The notes beneath the pieces are model-generated. The model ran no database searches and had not been told where the DNA came from. It saw only the letters and a program-made list of their open reading frames with translations. 64,000 nucleotides of DNA, taken from Cystobasidium ongulense. Taxonomy: Eukaryota > Basidiomycota > Cystobasidiomycetes > Cystobasidiales > Cystobasidiaceae. The DNA lies in NCBI GenBank assembly GCA_022835595.1, contig BQUP01000005.1, positions 62,001 through 126,000 of the forward strand. The letters are read 5' to 3'. The position numbers were made by a program, and so were the translations under genes. How positions within the stretch are numbered: the first letter of the stretch is position 1; every line of letters starts with the position of its first letter. Shown here piece by piece: positions 10,376 to 22,178 of the stretch.

Positions 10376-13300
10376 ATGGCAAGCCTCGAGGTGAGTAGGC
10401 TTGAAGAGAGCTCGTTGCTTGCTCGAATGGTTCAACTCCAGGCGGGAGGAAGTGTTGATGAATTGGTTGCTTGTCACTCGCAGGCATTCGACAAGGACGT
10501 CAAAGAGCTTGTCAACTCGAACAAGCTGTCCTCGTCAAGAATCAAGGCTGTGACGGATGCCGCCATGGCCAATATCGCTGTGAGTCTACTGGCTTCATGG
10601 CCTCTTCGCCGAGAGGCAAAGCCAGCGACTGATATCCATTACCTCGTATCCCTGAATGGACAGAGCGATGCGCACATCGTAGCTACATTGTTCAAGGTGC
10701 ACAAACAGGCAAAGAGCACCCACAAGATCAGCTCTTTGTACGTTATCGATGCCATAGCCCGCGAAGCACGCCAGCAGGCCAAAAAGGCAGCGAAAGGCAA
10801 AGGTTCAAGCTCTAATACACCCCTTCAAGACGGTGCGGACAACGTTGCCGATGATGACAGTGACGATATCTCCTCTGGGAAGCGAAAGGCTGCTGCCAAA
10901 GGGACGTATGCCAGTTTCCTCAGCAAGATTGAATCGTTCCTCGACAGACTTGTTTCGGAGGTATTGACCACGGGCCCGCCGGAGCACAAGGTGACTTTAC
11001 ATTGCTTCCTGCCGAGCACCTTGGGACCTACAGCTGAAGTGTCTGCCTTTTCGTCTCCCTCGCACTCTCTCTGATTCTCCGCTCCCCCTTCCACTCTACG
11101 TCCCGATCGTCTGGTTACAGGACAAAGTGAAGAAAGTGGTGGATATTTGGAAGAAGTCGGCAACTTTCTCTTCCGAAGCATTGAAGCCTTGCTATGCGAG
11201 GCTTTCTGGTGAACTGCCTGAAACTGACGTAAAGAGCAAGAAGACTCATGCCAAACGTCAGTGTCTTTTATCTAGCATACCATGCATTGAGCTTGGAGAG
11301 GGCAAATTGCTGTGCTGGTCTGCGTTTCGTTACCACCACCGATGCCAGCGTGCATACTCAGCTGCTCTGGGGTCGCTGAGGCCTCCGCCGGCGAGTCATG
11401 TGAACGAGACTACGCCTCTTCTAATTTCACTCAAGGTGATTGCCGGGGAGAGCCGGTGTCCTTGGACAAGCGGCTCAGTACGTACAGCGCCGTCTATCAT
11501 GCAGACCGACGAGACGCGTCAATCATGCATTGATTGCGTCTATATGCATAATGGAAGCAGACCAGACAGCAAAAGCCAAAAGCAGTTTCTTGTCGTATCC
11601 CAGTATCACGCACCCACCAGTGTATGTGCAACAGAGAATATGAACGTGAAGCTGAGACGATACTCTCCTCTCTCATCCTACCCGACCTTTTGGTGTCGTT
11701 GCAACCTTTGCCGCTGCAATTCTTTGCTTCGGCGACGTCTGCACAACGCTGGCCCGGCATACTACAAATTCGTGGCATGTCTGTCAATCGATCTGCACCG
11801 TTATACTGCACTGCTCTTGGCGCGTATCTCATATACGTGTGCATGCGTCGGTGTACGGCTGTCCACCCGCCGGGCTTGCTATCAACCGTGGTAAACGCGT
11901 GTCCGCCAAATAAACCCTATGCAAACCTTGCAGATTCAGCCACGACGATAACTTCTGGTCAGCGAAGTACAACTCCTCCATACGCGCCGCCCGACGTTCC
12001 CATCCAGTTCCCACAATTCCCACTTCTTCTCGGCAACCCTACCATCCCCTCATCATCATCGTCAACGTTAGCCTCATCTAGTCATGCACCGCAAAATCTC
12101 GCCGCTTTACTGGGCAGCATAAATGCTTCCTCCTTAATGTTTCCGCCTTCGGATAGCAACATGCCAGTACAGTAAGTGGAACTCTGAATCTTCCCATTTA
12201 GCTGTACTCTGCTGAGTCGGTTTTGCCCTTGCAGGCCCGCTGCACCAAACTTCGAGTTGTCGCAACTAGCACTTTTGCAGCAGCTGGCCGCTCAAACCAA
12301 TGTTACAGCACCTTTCGCCCCATCCACTCATTCTGTGCAACCTGCACCCCCGGTAGCTTTACCTCAACAATCGCAAGCTCACACATCTTTGCCCTCTACG
12401 AGCCATTTGCATAATGACAGAAGTGCTCAACAACAGCCTCGAGCTGCGAATAATTGGAGTACTGCGCCTACCTCTAACTCGGTCTCACGGGAACGGAGCC
12501 CGCAACGTGAAGGTCGGCGTCAGTCTCAATGGGATCGTGGCTCCAGACACCAGGCAGATGGCGGAAGGCAGCGAAGCGCAAGTCCCTCTGCTGACCGGTA
12601 CTCGACAGCTCGAGCCAGGAGTCCATCCCGGAGATCAAGCCCACCTCGAAGATCGAGTCCTCCTGCCCGAATTACGAGGTTCGATAGCTCGTCGGCAGAG
12701 CAAGACCGCAGCCGGCCGCCTGTGCAAGACTTCAGACCGCCACGAAAGGAACGTCCACGCCAGCAAGAAACCCGCCAAATAGCTACATTCATCTCCGAAG
12801 ATCGCTCCGATGCTCGACCTGCTGCAAAGGGCAAAGATAATCGATATGCCTTCGAATCCGATGATTTTTCGGCCTTTGAAGTCCGCACGACCGACGATGC
12901 CTTCCAAGCCCAAGCGAATCAGCCAATGTCATCTTTTCCGGATCAACAATGGTCTCAATTGCAAAACAATGAGATTACACAAGCACCTGATCTTCTCACC
13001 AATGCCGCTGCCTTCAACGCAGGTTCTTTCAATCCACTAGAGCCAGAATCCTGGGCGAGTTTTGCCGTCATGTGTCAAGGCAATATTGGCAGGCTCCCGA
13101 CGAATATGGAAATGATGCAGTGGATCATGACCAGTATGGCCATGATGCAAGCTTCTGCAACACAAATGAGCGGCATCGATAGCACGGTCGGACAGCAAGG
13201 AATGCAAGAGACGATGATGCAGGGCACCCAAGGCAACAACAATATGTCAGACTTTCAGCAAGGTATGTTCTCGCAAGGAGATGCCAAGGCTCAGGCTAGC

Positions 13301-13474
13301 GTGTATCCGCAAGTCAGTGGAGCCGGTGGTTCATGGCATAATCAACAACATGAGGCTGTATCAAAAAGTCGAGAGAGCTCGATAGAACCGGATCGACGGC
13401 CACCACCTCCATCTCGAGACGATGGTGAGGGCGAAGCCGATATGCAGATGACTCCGGAGCCAGAGCAATCGTAA
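10376..13474 (+). CDS. CTD-interacting-domain (CID) protein, Nrd1/Seb1-like but without a visible RRM
   Basis: 683 residues in six exons: 10376-10390, 10484-10579, 10664-10990, 11121-11256, 11934-12171 and 12235-13474. Residues 1-190 form a CID, the helical fold that binds the phosphorylated RNA polymerase II tail (AHIVATLFKVH, KISSLYVIDAIAREA, KKVVDIWKKS). The rest is low-complexity: Pro/Ser-rich, an RS-like region (SPSRRSSPPRRSSPP), Gln-rich, with a hydrophobic C-terminal segment around PESWASFAVMC. Nrd1 and Seb1 carry an RRM after the CID; no RNP1 or RNP2 motif is visible here, so I give no symbol. Intron 4 (11257-11933) is 677 nt, about ten times the local norm. The likely role is transcription termination or RNA processing in the nucleus, by inference from the CID. 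Confidence 0.75.
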
Positions 13475-13623
13475 CGAGAATGGGTGCTTAGCTTAGGGAA
13501 CGAGATTAGGTTATTCTTGGACTGTGTACAGCGTGCAAAAGAGGCGAATGGCACCAGAGCATCATAGCTGTAGTTTAACTTGTACCTATGTCTATCTGAG
13601 GTATAACGAGATTGCTTGTTGAA

Positions 13624-14726
13624 CTACACTCTATCATCGCCGAGAAGAGCTTCCTCCTCCTCGGCATCACCGTCTACTTCCATCTGCTCGTCTGCTAGCT
13701 CTTTGTGTGTCTTGCGTGGGAATGCCATGATATTGTAATTTGATGATAAGAACGGAGTTGGGTGGTATATGTGATAGATTATCAGAGCTAGGATCGTTCC
13801 GATGGTGCTGCCAGCAATGATATCCGTGGGATGATGCCTGTTGACTCTTCAAATCAGCCCGACTAGCGAGTGCGGACAAACGATCTCCCTAACTTACCAA
13901 TGATCTTCCCAGCGGGACATTGCGATGTAAAAACACAGGAATAGAGGCCAAACCGCAAGGCCTAGCTTAAAGAGCCTGGAGTACAAGATGCCAGCGTGAG
14001 GCAGAGTGGAGGCGAAGGTGAAAGCGTGGCTCTTCCCCGCGAGAAAGAGGACCAGGAAGACGCAGCCGAAGAAGGCTGATGACGAATGTCCCGATGGAAA
14101 GCTTCTCCTACCCTCCTGAATTATGGATTCAATACCCGTGCAGATTTCCCGCGTTGCATCCCATTGGCATCTTGAGAAGAAGTCAGGTCTGAAACGACCA
14201 ACACGTCCTTTGATAAAGTCTGCAGTTAATGACAGTCAGTTGGGCAAATCAGCAAAACAGCAAGAGAGATCGACCAACTGGTAACGAGGTCATTCAATAC
14301 GTAGCCGGAAATGAGGCCGAGAGACCCATGATGGGCCTCTTTGAGACTTCTTCGGGCTATGGAGATAAGCAAGACGATGGCTAATGGCAGCATAAGTGTG
14401 AGCCAGATATTGAATTCGCCAGAGATGGTTTGTCGATCCAACGGTACGTAGTCGTATTGAAGCTGGAACGAGTATCAAGGGGAGCGTGAGTCGCGAGTCA
14501 GCTGGAAGTGCCCTGCACGCACTGTTGGATCGCCTAGGAATGGCTTGATAGGCTGTTGAAACGGTAACTGGTGCGCTAGATGTCTGCCAATGACCAGCAG
14601 AATCAGAGTGGCCAGCCAGTCTGTAGCCAGTGCAGGCGTGAACCAGCTAGCGACCTGAAACTTGGAGAGCGAGCGCGAGAGGGAGGCCAGCCATCGCTTG
14701 ACGCCGCTGCGCGAATCTTCGCTCAT
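13624..14726 (-). CDS. PAP2-family lipid phosphate phosphatase (DPP1/LPP1-like)
   Basis: Membrane phosphatase of 307 residues that would dephosphorylate diacylglycerol pyrophosphate or phosphatidate. Exons are 14726-14523, 14462-14279, 14219-13898 and 13837-13624. The three signature motifs are present: KGRVGRFRP, then FPSGHSS, then SRWEDHWHHPTD, with the catalytic His residues in the second and third. About six hydrophobic segments surround them. The C-terminal tail is acidic. The third exon is joined through a GTTGGT donor, an uncommon sequence that is required by phase. An upstream in-frame ATG at 14849 would add 41 Ser/His-rich residues; I prefer 14726. It shares a 269-bp intergenic region with the divergent SDR gene. 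DPP1 versus LPP1 cannot be settled by eye. Confidence 0.87.
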
Positions 14727-14995
14727 GTTGAAGGTATGCGGGCTGATTGTATCTGACGATGTGGTTGTGCTGTGTGAGTGAGAAGCAGACGAGTGAGAGA
14801 TCCTCCTCAGACTTGAGGCGTCCGGATGATCGACCTTTCCATGCATCATGCTTCAGCTTGGTGGTCGGCATTTGTGCTCTTACCATCTCATTCGTACACC
14901 CAGAAGCTTTTTGATATTGACTGTCTGACGCTTGACTTTGCTCGCCTGATTAGTCCTGATAACCTGTATCGACTGCACCTGGCACGTGAGCAAGC

Positions 14996-16316
14996 ATGAG
15001 CAGCCTTTCTGGACGGCATCTGCAGGACACCAGGGAAGACGAACATGTTACTTCTCCATCGGAATCTACAACAAGCCTACTTGGCAATAATGCTGCCAAC
15101 TCTACGAGCCGTACCTTTGAGAAGACCGGCGCTCTCAGTGGGCTGAACATCATCGTAACTTGTAAGCTGCATGATAAGCCTACTGTCGGAAGAAGGCTGC
15201 ATTACCTCTCTGACACGTTTACTGAACCGTAACGGCAGCATGTTGCTCTATGATTGGACAGGCGGTATGCTTTGAATTAAGCAAGCAAGGTGCTCATCTC
15301 GCCTTGACCGATCCTTCCAAAAGTGCAGGCCAAGAGTTATGTCTCGAATTGCACAAGAGCGGGCATACTGGTCCGCTTCTCTTCGCGGCGATAGATCTGC
15401 GAGATGTGGACAGATTATCAAGCTATGTCAAAGGTGTTAGCAAGACGCTGAAAAAGATAGACGGTCTCGTCAATTGTGCAACTTTTTCTCCAGAGGTATA
15501 TACTTTTACACTCTGCTTTGGCACAGCTATGTCAGATTCTGACGTATTCTGCAGGAAAGCGTGATGCATCGGAGTAGGAGTCAAGAAGTCTCAGATATAC
15601 TTGACTATAATCTCAAAACAACATGGACTGCAACTCAAACAGCAATTGGCCAATTTGAACTGCAAAACGAAAATAAGATAAATCCTCCCGCTCAAGGCTA
15701 TAGTATAGTGTATGTCGGCTACTTTGAATCCCCAGTGAATCCCTAAAAATAACACCAAATCCGTCCCTTCAGTAATGTCACAACATCTTTCGATTTCAAC
15801 GACCATGCTTCGGCATACACAACCGCGCAGCAAGGAATCATAGGAATGACACGCTCAACAGCAATGGAGTATGCTACAAATGATATCAGAGTAAGTTGAC
15901 CCCATTTATACTAGTTCTTGTTGGTTGTTCGCGTATTGATGGTTTCATCACGAAACTCCCGCAGATCAACGCCATATCAGCTGGTAACCAACTCCGATCC
16001 GCATCTTACCTTACCGGATTTAGCTAAGACGGGCTTCATTTAACAGGTGCAGTTGAAGAAAAAGATGCACTCCAGTCAATCATCAATCAATTTATGAAAT
16101 CGACTAACATGTCAAAAAACGAAATACCAATGAAGCGATTTGCTACTCCAAAGGAAATCGCGGATGTGGTACTGTTCCTGCTTGGACCCGGGAGCAGTTA
16201 CATCACCGTGAGTCTTGACTCTACTGACCTTGTGTCTCGTGCTAACTGCATTATTATATGGATCTCAGGGAGCTTGCATTCCGGTTGATGGTGGCATTAG
16301 CGCCAGACGCGCCTGA
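14996..16316 (+). CDS. Short-chain dehydrogenase/reductase with degenerate catalytic motifs
   Basis: 307 residues from seven exons (14996-15161, 15239-15495, 15555-15709, 15773-15890, 15965-15983, 16047-16207, 16269-16316), one of only 19 nt. A 50-residue Ser/Thr-rich extension precedes a Rossmann domain. The usual cofactor motif TGxxxGIG reads TSCCSMIG. The catalytic YxxxK reads YTTAQ, so the Tyr is kept but the Lys is Gln. Fold-defining parts are otherwise preserved: a D-LRD segment, GLVNCA, INAISAG, a KRFATPKEIADVVLFLL helix and the C-terminal VDGG. The open frame and clean splicing argue against a plain pseudogene. It may be a non-catalytic SDR, a binding protein, or a gene early in decay; its substrate is unknown. 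Confidence 0.8.
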
Positions 16317-16422
16317 GCTCTCTCTCTCCAACTTTCCATGGATGGTAGTTTGAATTGCAGTGACTTATTGGTTGTATGAATACTGCTACCTTGACAAAGC
16401 ACAATAACCCATAATACATTTT

Positions 16423-17671
16423 CTACAACTCGTCTTTGGTATCCGCTTTCTCCTTCTTGCCTTTACTAACAACCTGCTTTAGCCAATGACTGATATGCCC
16501 GATTTTCAGCGCTCCGCCATAGATTTCCACATCGTCACCTCCTTTCCAGAGTATCAAGGAAGGTATCTTGCTTATGCCGTATGCTTTCTTCACATCTTTA
16601 AATTCGGCATCATCCTTAATAGAATAGAATGAGAAATCCTTTCGATGATCAGTCGAAAGAGCCTTATATAGCGTCGGAGGTGTAATCTTGTCCGTCAATA
16701 GTAGGACAATTGGTTTCTTCGGTACCTGTAGGGGACTTTTAGGTTTGCGGAATCACTACGGTCCTTTGGGACCACTTACCTTGCTTGTGAGCGTGGAGAG
16801 CTCGCTCTCGGATTTGATCCGTTTAGAGTAAGATGGCATCGATCTTGTAGCCTCCCTAACTAATCCAGCTGCTGTTCGCTCGCCCATGTAGTCTGAGGAG
16901 AAGACGGTCAAGAAGCTGATTAGCACGGGACGAACAATCGATCCAGCAAATTTACCTTGAGGTTTAGCTTTGACAGGTCCACCGAAAACCTATACGTGGG
17001 ATATTAGCATGCGAGCATTGATTCCTGCGTTGGACTAGCTGTTACCTTTATTGTAGGGAAGCCCTACATAATGGATATATGGGTTAGTATCGGCTCGTAA
17101 GCATCAGTGGGAATTTTGCGTACCCGAACTTCGTACTCCCCGCATAATCCTTTGTTCTTGTCTTCATCGCAATTGATGGCAACAAAATCAACCAAGCCCT
17201 TTGAGTAGTCTACACTTAGCACTTCTACAAGCAGAATTACCGTATAGGCCACCTACAGCCAAGTTCTTGGCAGCTTTCTCGTACTCAGGCTGACGAAATG
17301 CGAGAAGTCAGAGCATTTTAACGGATCAAATACACCTTTTACTGATGCGTACCGCAAGACGTTGGCAATGCCCGCCTACGGAGTGTTTCGAACACGTCAG
17401 CAAGCTGAGCCGACACTACAAGACAAAGGCGACTTACACCATGGTGCATAGAAGCAGGCTACGGTAGCTCGCTAGAAGGGCATAAACATGTCAATCACAT
17501 CCTAGGACAGCTTAAAGACGAGGGTTTGTCGCCTACATCAGTTCCAAGAACCTGTTTCTTGAAGTTTGTGGCGGTCAACGCTTTGACGAAAGGCGAGTCG
17601 AAGCTGCCTGCAGATACGATGGTAAGGAGGCACGCTAGAAGCAGTGCCAACAAGGAAGCGAGAGGTGCCAT
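16423..17671 (-). CDS. ER protein disulfide isomerase-like protein with KDEL signal
   Basis: 255 residues with an N-terminal signal peptide (hydrophobic core SLLALLLACLLTIVSA), one thioredoxin domain with active site CGHC at about residues 57-60, and a C-terminal KDEL for ER retrieval. The cis-Pro region reads GFPTIK, and a second thioredoxin-like domain without cysteines follows (KAYGISKIPSLILWKGG). It resembles yeast Mpd1 and would oxidise or isomerise disulfides in secretory proteins. There are nine exons: 17671-17537, 17471-17438, 17375-17353, 17289-17257, 17198-17124, 17063-17046, 16989-16956, 16892-16780 and 16725-16423. The sixth is 18 nt, and six of the nine are under 80 nt. The acceptor of the fifth exon was chosen for phase and family fit. 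Confidence 0.87.
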
Positions 17672-18200
17672 AGTGTACAGCAAGTTGTACTTCCGAGCGA
17701 GTTATTGCGAAAGCAAGTTCCGGCGCGTCGGCAATGCATGCAAAATGGCAAGAAATGAAAAACGGCGCGATCGCGGATTCGAACGCACGCTCAAAAAGGG
17801 CAAAAACTTATCAAGTCAACTCATACAAGATGAGGCGGCGAAACATTGGGAAAGCGCCGAAGCGAAAAGCGAAACACGGATTCCTCTAGTAACTAAAGTT
17901 GGAAAGGATATTAGACAAGTTGGTGAGGGCGTTTGGCGGAGAGCTACTAACAAGGCGAGAGAAATATTCGAATGTTTGCTCCTCTGACGCAACGAAGAAA
18001 ATCGGTGTTTTGTGCATATATATACCCCCGTCAGACAGCGAGACTTTGAGGTCCGACGATGAAGAGCGAAACAGCCACCGCGCTGGCATAAATGCTGCTC
18101 TAGAATGTATACATGGATTGTGACAAGTTTGCTGGGCTATAAATATGCTGAATTGTTCTTCCATAAATCTTCTTTCTCTTTCAGCGGGAAGATAAGTCTT
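17672..18200. other. Upstream region of the PDI-like gene
   Basis: 529 bp containing the promoter of the PDI-like gene and the 3' flank of the dioxygenase gene, which lies on the same strand. No gene or RNA is visible. The motif GGATTCGAAC near 17777 resembles a tRNA T-loop, but no tRNA can be built around it. Confidence 0.4.
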
Positions 18201-19037
18201 TCATCGCCCTATAACCACATCGGATCGCAGCACCCACTTTGTACCTTTTAAGACGGGGCGCCCTTCATGAAGTAAACATTCCCTTCCGTGTCGATGAAGC
18301 AATGCTAGACCTCTCTGAAGCTCTACGACCACGTCCCCTTCACCAGGTTTCAGCCTTGCCTTCCGAGGCTTTCCATTCTCTATCGGCGCAACTCCACAAG
18401 GGTAGAAAGCAGTCTCTCCGCCGTCTACCTCTTCCGATCCACTGAGGTAGATTAACAGGGTCCATTCTGTGTGATTTGCGCCAACTTTGACAGTGTCGTC
18501 GTAATGTGGAGCAAAGCTCTGCCCTGACTCGTAGCGGTAAATCTGCAAAGGCAGTCTTAGCCTTGGTCGTGTTTTCAGTTAAGCAGGATGTCAGGGTCGC
18601 ACCCTAATGTTCGGATTCAATCCCACAGGCTTCCCATCCATACCTTCAGATGACTTGAAAATGCCGCTCCTGTCACCGTTGATTACATCGGAAAGCCCGG
18701 TATCTTGCCAAAGAGCCTTTGCGAAAGCTTCGTCTCGTATCGAGAAACGGTGATTTGTCCGTTGCGCTTCACCTCTTTTAGCAGGAGGTGTTGCTTCAAG
18801 CATTATATTTCTCGTTTCAGAGAGGTAATTGATCCATAGCGAGCATACTTTGGCAGGAAAAAAGCCATGCAGAAGTACTATTTGGCTAGCTACGAGTTCT
18901 TCAAGTTCTAGGGGATGTGACCGCTGTGCTGGGGTAGGCAGAGCCGGCCAAGAGACAGAAGGCACTTCGGCTTTGGGTTTACCTATTGATGGATTGACGT
19001 CCTTGTTCTTGGACTTGACTGATCTGGTCGGGGCCAT
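18201..19037 (-). CDS. 2-oxoglutarate/Fe(II) dioxygenase, prolyl 4-hydroxylase-like
   Basis: 258 residues in two exons (19037-18603 and 18542-18201). The C-terminal half is a double-stranded beta-helix dioxygenase of the P4Hc type. The Fe ligands are His158 and Asp160 (PHYDD) and a distal His near 237 (LLHEG), with a Lys about ten residues on (GTKW) suited to binding 2-oxoglutarate. NPNIRIYRYESGQ and GGETAFYP are typical family segments. There is no signal peptide; the Lys/Ser-rich N-terminus suggests a cytosolic or nuclear enzyme. The substrate cannot be inferred. An in-frame ATG at 19061 is possible. Confidence 0.85.
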
Positions 19038-20086
19038 GTCGAGTTGGTGTGGGTGAAACAAGCGGAGGCGTAGTCAAGCAACGGTATTTGTCGGCCGAAC
19101 TAGTGATCAAAATGTGCAAAGAAAGAGGCGGGTTGCAAAGCGAAAAGCAGCGGGCAAAAGACGAGCATACTTTAATAACTTCATTTCATTTGGCATTTCT
19201 TTGGTTCTCGTTTACTCTGGTAACAGCCCTAGGATTGTTGGTTCGACTTGGGAATTCAAAATGTGATAATGCAGATAAGGGTGAAAGGTAAAAGGAAACT
19301 AATGAAGCGTGTGGTGAGTTACGTAATGATATAATGGATCACACATTACAGGGATATCTTCTTGCTCTTTTGCAAGGCAGCACGCTTTCCCTCCATTTAT
19401 CGCAAAAAGGTCGACACCGTCTAGACTCGACGAAGACCAAAGGAAAATAAGTACGAGGAAAAAAGAATCACTAACAAAGAAAGGTGGTAAGACGTTCTCT
19501 GTGCATCATTACTTTTGGCTTGTATCGGTCATTGTCCTTTATACAGGGTAGTCGACGACCTAAGTGAAGGTAAACCGCACAGAGGAGGTGATGAGGAAAG
19601 GAGCTGGAGTTTGGCAGATAGAGTAGGACCGTGTGCACACTGCTTTGTTGTCGTATATAGCGTGGGGGAAGAAATTCTGCGCCCAGCCACGCTGACGGAC
19701 CAGCTTAATTGATGATGAGCTGAGGCGAAGGAGAACTAAGAAGAACTAGGACTGAAAAGGGAGGGCAAGGGAGTAGAGCCTGGAACCATTGCTAATAAAG
19801 ACATCAAATCTGCTTGACCTTCCGTGTAGAAGTTCGGCAGTGGGAAGACGAAGAAAAAGAGAGTAAAGATCGTTTGTATTGGTAATTTTGAACAATCTTG
19901 AAAATAGTCTAGATGAGAAGAGCGTTGATGTGAAAACTAAATTCGATTACAGATCGAAGATACTGAGATTGCGCGTTTGGCTTTGTGGAATAGAAGCAGG
20001 AACATCTACGAAGCGTCATCCCTGGTGGAAAGACTTGGCTAGATTACTGATCGTACCCATTTAATTCGATGTGTTCGGGCACCTCT
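19038..20086. other. Non-coding region upstream of the dioxygenase, downstream of CDC55
   Basis: About 1.05 kb between two genes on the minus strand. A purine-rich plus strand runs through 19440-19780. I see no supportable gene. Confidence 0.4.
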
Positions 20087-22178
20087 TTAAGAAGAGCCAG
20101 TTGTAGGGTTTGAAGGGGTTCTTTCCTGACTTGAGCCTGATTTGGCAAATAGGAACAGGTTGTTCGTAGCTGCAATCGCGATAGTATCTTCTTGAGGATG
20201 CCAAGAGGCATGCAGTATCTTCTTGTTGAAATCAATATTATCAACATCAATCGGTGTCTTGGCGCCGTTTGCTCCTTTAGCTCCTCCTTTCGTATTGAGT
20301 CCCTTGTTCTTTTGTCCTCCGACTTTCTTAGCCTTGAATGCCGACTTGTCAGCTTGCAATACAATGTCTGTTTCTGCGTTCTTGTCATAGATGTGGAAGT
20401 TATTGTTGTATGACCCAGTCAGAACGTGTCTACGGGAAAAGGAAAAGACATGTTAGTATCCCGACTTCAAGTGGAGATACTGGCTAGGAGCTAGCCGGCT
20501 GAACTCACTCTCCATCTCCAGACCATGTGCATTCGAATTTATCGAAAATGCAATCGTTCTCGTATAGATCGCACAGCTTCGGACGTAGATGATCATGTAC
20601 ATTGATGGTTTTCAGAGGTTTCGAGTCCATGTTGATATCCCAAATTCGAAGTGTAAGGTAGTCTCGTGAAAGAATGTATCGCCCATCGCGGGAGAATTGG
20701 ACGTCGGACACTGAAGAGATTATTTCGCTAAAGAAAGATTTGTTTGATGGATCTTCTTCTTCCTCGTACACTGTAGTATCGCAAGCGAAGGAAAGATGGT
20801 GATGAAAGATTGTTCAGCTTTAATCCATGTCGCAAGAATGTGCACGGGAGAAAGGTGATGAAGATGAATGCACATACTCTTCGCGTGACGATCACACAGC
20901 GCTGAATCACGCATGTCTGCAAGCTTGACTGTTCCTTTTGAGCTTGAATAGCAGAAAAGATTGCAAGAAGTTGGATGGAATTCGGCTGCTGTAATGACTT
21001 CCGTAAGTTCTTCCATGTTCGCTGGTTTGATGTCGAGTATATCTGAAGATGGGAGTAAAGGCCAATAGTGTCAGAAAACCACAGCTGAATATGTCTTTAT
21101 GAATCGACTTGTTAAGCCTTTATTGAAAATACACACTGAAACTTTGATCGGAAATATTCAAGTTCCAAAGGTTTATTCTCAAGTCATCCGCCGACATGTA
21201 TGTTTCCCCATCTGAATTCAGAGAGATAGAGTTGATATGATATGCGTGTGCGTTTGCATAGACTTTTCTTGGGACGGCAGCCACTATGTTATCGTGAAAG
21301 GCCATGCGGGGCAGGCGTAGGTTTGAAGGAGGTGGATTGCCCGAAGCAGACGCAAAGAAGCCATTGTTGAGGTTGGATGAAGATGAGAGTGATGGTGTTG
21401 AGGGTGCGTTGTTGTTTGAAGGGACGTTTGCGTGGAAATCGGATGTATTGAGAGATCCGGAGGAGAGAGAGGAGGCGGATAGGTTGTTCTCCGCGACTAC
21501 CTTGAGTGACTTTTCAAACACTTTCCAGAGTTTGATTGTTTTGTCTGGTTTGAATCATCCATGTAACGTGACAGTGCATGGGACGTATCCAGTTTTGTGG
21601 TATATCGTGGATGACGAAGACAAAGGGCGAGAGCGTATTCGAGGCATTGCGGGCGGGCGAGGCGAATCAAGTCCAGCAAGATTGGCGAGAGGCGGAGTGA
21701 GGAAGAAGGGGAGAGAAGACGAGTGAGCAAGCAAGCAGGAGGGTGCGTGTAGAACATAGACATGCATACCATTCGTTGATAACAAGAAATGAGCTTGGTT
21801 CTGACGCCTGCACCATCTAATCTTGTTGATCTTTTCCTCAATCTCGAGCGACTTGAGATAGTCAAACTCTGGCTCGTGGGACTGGAATTCAGTGTAGAAC
21901 TTGTACTCGCACGTTTGCTTCTTGCTCTCGTGTCGTTCAAAGAGGACTACGCGTCCTCCCTTGTCGCCAGTCGCAAGGTACGAGCCGGTGTGGTCGAACT
22001 CGACGGTCGAGATGATGTCTGCTTCTGTGACCTCTTCGACTTGCTGTGGGTGGAGGCAGTAGGAGGGATCAGCACTGCACGATTGGCATGGCAAGGACGA
22101 TAGACGCACCTCTCCCTTGTCTCCAAAGCACTGGGCAAAGCGCCAACCCGACTGGTCAGCGTCGAGGACGGTGGCCAT
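20087..22178 (-). CDS. CDC55: Protein phosphatase 2A regulatory subunit B (PR55/B55)
   Basis: Seven-bladed WD40 propeller that directs PP2A to substrates in mitosis and morphogenesis; 506 residues, six exons (22178-22110, 22043-21770, 21544-21137, 21042-20878, 20770-20509, 20429-20087). Diagnostic segments are [56 protein letters not shown]-type repeats ([19 protein letters not shown]), [20 protein letters not shown] and a final [18 protein letters not shown] Ser/Asn-rich insertion of about 55 residues follows the KVVAENN segment, as occurs in yeast Cdc55. Intron 2 is 225 nt, longer than its neighbours. A long 5' region of 1.8 kb is shared with the divergent alcohol dehydrogenase. Confidence 0.95.

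Noticed and set aside
17760-17800. GGATTCGAAC resembling the T-loop of a minus-strand tRNA
   Set aside because: The supposed T stem does not pair well and there is no D arm, anticodon arm or acceptor stem in the flanking A/T-rich sequence.
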